Under the pieces are notes generated by a model. It was not told the origin of the DNA. It ran no database searches and was given only the letters and a program-made list of their open reading frames with translations. A DNA stretch of 7,364 nt from positions 1 to 7,364 of the forward strand of contig JAUQXG010000334.1 of assembly GCA_030834765.1 (NCBI GenBank), given 5' to 3'. Both the position numbers and the translations under genes were made by a program. The stretch is from Lutispora sp. (GTDB lineage: Bacteria; Bacillota; Clostridia; Lutisporales; Lutisporaceae). Positions 5,352 to 7,364 of this stretch are shown here, in pieces (position 1 is the stretch's first letter; the number at the start of each line of letters is the position of its first letter).

Positions 5352-5840
5352 ATGAAACATAATAATGTATATAATCTTACAAAAGCTTCTATGCTTTTAG
5401 CTGTAGCCTTGCTTTTTCAATTCATAAAGCTTGGTCAGTTTTTTACTGGCACAGGAATAAATGCAACGCTAATCATAGCGGCATCTTTATGCGGTCCTTG
5501 GTGGGCAGCATCTATAGGGGCAATCACACCATTTTTTGCAGTGATTTTAGGAGTCCTTCCTCCTGCGATATTGCCTGTTGTACCTTTTATTATCATTTCA
5601 AATATACTTTATGCAATTACATTTTATTATTTAAAGGATAAAAATCAATATGCAGCAATTGGCACTGCAGCCGTACTGAAGTTCGTTTTGCTCTATGTAG
5701 TAGTAAATTATTTTATTGTAAAAGTTCCTGCACCTATAAAGTTGGCAATGAGCTCTCCTCAGCTTGTGACAGCCATTGCTGGTGGAATACTAGGACTCAT
5801 TATTATAAAAATTATAACACGTTTACAGAAAAGCAGTTGA
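5352..5840 (+). CDS. ECF-transporter substrate-binding (S) subunit, substrate unknown
   Basis: This very hydrophobic 162-residue protein fits the small membrane S subunits of energy-coupling-factor vitamin and metal transporters, which capture the substrate and dock onto a shared T subunit with two ATPases. About five to six membrane segments are visible: 10-28, 36-58, 58-92 (a Pro-rich pair, LPPAILPVVPF), 101-122 and 137-156. The N-terminus (NLTKASMLLAVALLFQF) has the small-residue-rich first helix by which S subunits usually contact the T subunit. The start is supported by AGGAGGG at 5339-5345. No T or ATPase gene is in the window, so it would use a module encoded elsewhere. The substrate cannot be read from the sequence. 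It lies 69 bases upstream of the formate/nitrite channel and may be co-transcribed with it. Confidence 0.75.
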   Translation: MKHNNVYNLTKASMLLAVALLFQFIKLGQFFTGTGINATLIIAASLCGPWWAASIGAITPFFAVILGVLPPAILPVVPFIIISNILYAITFYYLKDKNQYAAIGTAAVLKFVLLYVVVNYFIVKVPAPIKLAMSSPQLVTAIAGGILGLIIIKIITRLQKSS

Positions 5841-5864
5841 CATATTTTGTACAAGTGGTATTGT
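5837..5864 (+). promoter_or_regulatory. Candidate internal promoter for the formate/nitrite channel
   Basis: TTGACA (5837-5842), overlapping the stop codon of the S-subunit gene, is a perfect -35 box. After 16 bases comes TATTGT (5859-5864), a four-of-six -10 box preceded by TGG (extended -10). Transcription would start near 5871. It could let the channel be made without the S subunit. Confidence 0.45.
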
Positions 5865-5909
5865 ATTTTAAAATAGTTATTTTTATGGATATCGAGGAGG
5901 TAACACTAG

Positions 5910-6791
5910 GTGGAGGTCAAAAATTTTTATACGCCTTCTGAGATCGCAGATGTGACCATAGAGGTAGGAGTTAAAAAGTCAAAGCTTTCTATAGTGCAAA
6001 TGCTTTTACTTGGAATCTTAGCAGGCGCCTTTATTGGATTTGCAGGAGAAGGCTCCAATATGGCAGCTTTTAATCTTTTTGCAAAACCTGAGACTTATGG
6101 CCTTGGAAAAGTACTGGCAGGGTCCATCTTTGGTACTGGACTTATGATGGTAGTTGTTGGAGGCGGAGAGCTTTTTACAGGAAATACCCTTATGCTTATG
6201 GGCGTGCTGGAAGGCAAGCTAAAACCTTTTATGATGATTAGAAATTGGTTTTTTGTGTACATTGGAAACCTGATTGGTTCACTGCTTATCGCTTATATGA
6301 TGGCTAAGTCTGGACTTTTTAATAGCGGTGCCAATGTACTGGGCGGTGTAACTATAAAGATTGCTTCTTATAAAGTGGGACTTCCCTTTATAAGTGCTTT
6401 TTATTTAGGAATCATGTGTAATTGGTTGGTTTGTATGGCCGTTTGGATTAGCTATGGGGCAAAGGATATGACTGGAAAGCTTTTGGCATGTTTCTTTCCT
6501 ATTTGGCTATTTATAACATCAGGATTTGAACATAGTGTGGCAAATATGTATTATATACCTGCAGGTATCATGGCAAAGATGAACCCCGCATGGGTGGAAG
6601 CTTCACATCTTTCTCCTGAAACACTGGCAGCTCTCAATTGGTCAAGTTTTGCAGTAAATAATTTAATCCCTGTTACATTAGGCAATATTGTTGGTGGAGC
6701 AATTTTTGTAGGTGCGATATATTGGTATACCTATAAAAAGGGAGTAAATCATGTAGATGAATTGATGAAGAAAGATAAATTAGCGGGATAA
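5910..6791 (+). CDS. Formate/nitrite transporter (FNT) family channel
   Basis: FNT proteins are pentameric inner-membrane channels for formate, nitrite, hydrosulfide or related small anions. This one has 293 residues and the family's six membrane helices, at about 26-48, 67-86, 110-132, 158-182, 190-204 and 248-275. Diagnostic segments are GGGELFTGNTLM (84-95), with Thr90 at the constriction loop, CNWLVCMAVW (170-179), and GFEHSVANMYYIP (205-217), whose His208 corresponds to the central pore His209 of E. coli FocA. NNLIPVTLGNIVGG (250-263) forms the second broken helix. Translation starts at GTG, with GAGGAGG at 5894-5900. Sequence alone does not separate formate from nitrite or hydrosulfide types; the nearby hydrogenase and moaC make formate the best guess. 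The basic C-terminal tail (KKGVNHVDELMKKDKLAG) is cytoplasmic. Confidence 0.92.
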   Translation: MEVKNFYTPSEIADVTIEVGVKKSKLSIVQMLLLGILAGAFIGFAGEGSNMAAFNLFAKPETYGLGKVLAGSIFGTGLMMVVVGGGELFTGNTLMLMGVLEGKLKPFMMIRNWFFVYIGNLIGSLLIAYMMAKSGLFNSGANVLGGVTIKIASYKVGLPFISAFYLGIMCNWLVCMAVWISYGAKDMTGKLLACFFPIWLFITSGFEHSVANMYYIPAGIMAKMNPAWVEASHLSPETLAALNWSSFAVNNLIPVTLGNIVGGAIFVGAIYWYTYKKGVNHVDELMKKDKLAG

Positions 6792-6833
6792 ATAGAGGAT
6801 ATGAAAAAGAGATATAAGAGAAATCAAATGGGG

Positions 6834-6860
6834 AAAGCTGCTGTATATAAGCAGCTTTTT
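6834..6860 (+). terminator. Intrinsic terminator after the FNT channel gene
   Basis: AAGCTGC (6835-6841) and GCAGCTT (6851-6857) form a 7-base stem with a 9-base loop, running into TTTTT (6856-6860). It separates the transporter transcript from the riboswitch-controlled gene. Confidence 0.85.
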
Positions 6861-6882
6861 ACTTTGACTCCATATATTACCG

Positions 6883-6911
6883 TTGAACAACTAGTACGGG
6901 TTATGTACACT
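6883..6911 (+). promoter_or_regulatory. Candidate promoter for the riboswitch transcript
   Basis: TTGAAC (6883-6888) and TACACT (6906-6911) are separated by 17 bases. Transcription would start near 6918, just before the aptamer, which suits the expected position. A 7-base inverted repeat, AGTACGG (6893-6899) and CCGTACT (6921-6927), brackets the -10 box. The -10 match is only four of six. Confidence 0.45.
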
Positions 6912-6920
6912 ATATACAGG

Positions 6921-7116
6921 CCGTACTGCAGCTGAATCCTATATCAAAATATAGGAGCGGGGGACAATATCTTTAAGGGGGTTAATGACTTATTACTATT
7001 TGCATTAACATGCAAATAGTAAACGTTTTTTGTTTTCGCTTCGCAAAAACAATGCACATAGTCTAGGGCATCTCTCTGTCCGAACCCGGCAACTAACCTC
7101 GTAAGCAGGAGAGAGG
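6921..7116 (+). promoter_or_regulatory. ydaO-yuaA class cyclic-di-AMP riboswitch
   Basis: The leader carries the conserved ydaO-type blocks in order: GCTGAATCC (6931-6939), a hairpin TCCTATAT/ATATAGGA (6937-6944, 6949-6956), GCGGGGGAC (6957-6965), AGGGGGTTAATGA (6976-6988), TAGGGC (7064-7069), and the diagnostic CCGAACCCGGCAACTAACC (7080-7098) followed by TCGTAAGC. CTGC 6926-6929 with GCAG 7105-7108 can close the aptamer. TCTCTCT (7071-7077) pairs with 7110-7116, which includes part of the AGGAG ribosome binding site at 7114-7118. This class senses cyclic-di-AMP and turns expression off when the ligand is high. It often precedes cell-wall hydrolase genes, as it does here. The arm between 6987 and 7063 is larger than in the simple form I remember and contains two hairpins (6993-7022 and 7030-7052). 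Confidence 0.93.
6993..7031 (+). terminator. Terminator-like hairpin inside the riboswitch arm
   Basis: TTACTATTTGCAT (6993-7005) and ATGCAAATAGTAA (7010-7022) are perfect 13-base arms with a TAAC loop, followed after three bases by TTTTTT (7026-7031). The shape is that of an intrinsic terminator, but only three stem pairs are G/C and it lies within the aptamer, so it may equally be just a peripheral stem of the riboswitch. Confidence 0.35.
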
Positions 7117-7123
7117 AGAGAAC

Positions 7124-7364
7124 ATGAAGAAAAGCAAAATACTTATTCTTTTATTGATGTTTACTTTTTCGATGACATCAATAGCTTTTGCCGATTCAGT
7201 AAAGTTTGGCAACAGAGGTCAAGAGGTAAAGAACATACAGACACAGCTCAAACAATTAGGCTTTTTTAAAGACAATGTAACAGGTTACTTTGGTATTGTG
7301 ACGACATCAGCAGTGAAAAAGTTTCAAGAGAAGAATGGATTGGTTGTTGATGGAAAAGTGGGAC
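7124..7364 (+). CDS. Secreted peptidoglycan-binding protein, N-terminal part (runs off the window)
   Basis: The 80 codons seen begin with a signal peptide: basic MKKSK, a hydrophobic core (ILILLLMFTFSM), and the likely cleavage site Ala-Phe-Ala before Asp24. A peptidoglycan-binding type 1 domain starts at about residue 26: FGNRGQEVKNIQTQLKQLGF, then the GYFG turn and AVKKFQEKNGLVVDGKVG. This domain usually anchors a wall-acting enzyme, so a catalytic domain such as SleB or NlpC/P60 probably follows outside the window; which one cannot be told. The ribosome binding site AGGAG (7114-7118) sits 5 bases before ATG 7124 and lies partly in the riboswitch's last stem, so synthesis should fall when cyclic-di-AMP is high. 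Confidence 0.9.
   Translation, partial: MKKSKILILLLMFTFSMTSIAFADSVKFGNRGQEVKNIQTQLKQLGFFKDNVTGYFGIVTTSAVKKFQEKNGLVVDGKVG

Overview
The window reads as chromosomal DNA from an anaerobic, low-GC Gram-positive bacterium, most likely a member of the Clostridia. The evidence is the strong AT bias, the purine-rich AGGAGG-type ribosome binding sites, the use of TTG and GTG starts, a clostridial multi-cluster [FeFe]-hydrogenase, a formate/nitrite channel, an XpaC-family protein and a ydaO-type cyclic-di-AMP riboswitch. I cannot name the species.

Layout from left to right. Positions 1-687 are poorly coding and look eroded: one short frame with a good ribosome binding site (87-275), an overlapping frame that reads just as protein-like (38-169), a startless open frame (527-664), a near-duplicated 18-base motif and a promoter. 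Next come moaC (688-1191, molybdenum cofactor synthesis) and a complete [FeFe]-hydrogenase (1365-3101) with its own consensus promoter and a strong terminator. An ECF sigma factor (3301-3777) overlaps its membrane anti-sigma factor (3774-4103) by four bases. Convergent to these, on the minus strand, is an XpaC-family membrane protein (4202-5155), with a two-way terminator between. Rightward again are an ECF-transporter substrate-binding subunit (5352-5840) and a formate/nitrite channel (5910-6791), closed by a terminator. The right end holds a cyclic-di-AMP riboswitch (about 6921-7116) and the start of a secreted peptidoglycan-binding protein that runs off the window.

How the genes could work together. 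MoaC, the hydrogenase and the formate channel fit an organism that moves electrons between formate and H2, because many formate dehydrogenases need molybdopterin. No formate dehydrogenase or hydrogenase maturase is present here, so this is inference. The sigma/anti-sigma pair and the riboswitch-controlled wall protein are separate envelope-related modules.

No convincing new multi-gene system is visible. The points most worth a second look are the elaborated riboswitch, whose 3' stem overlaps the ribosome binding site, the altered first H-cluster motif of the hydrogenase, the inverted repeat on the hydrogenase promoter, the anti-sigma factor with almost no external domain, and the eroded left end.
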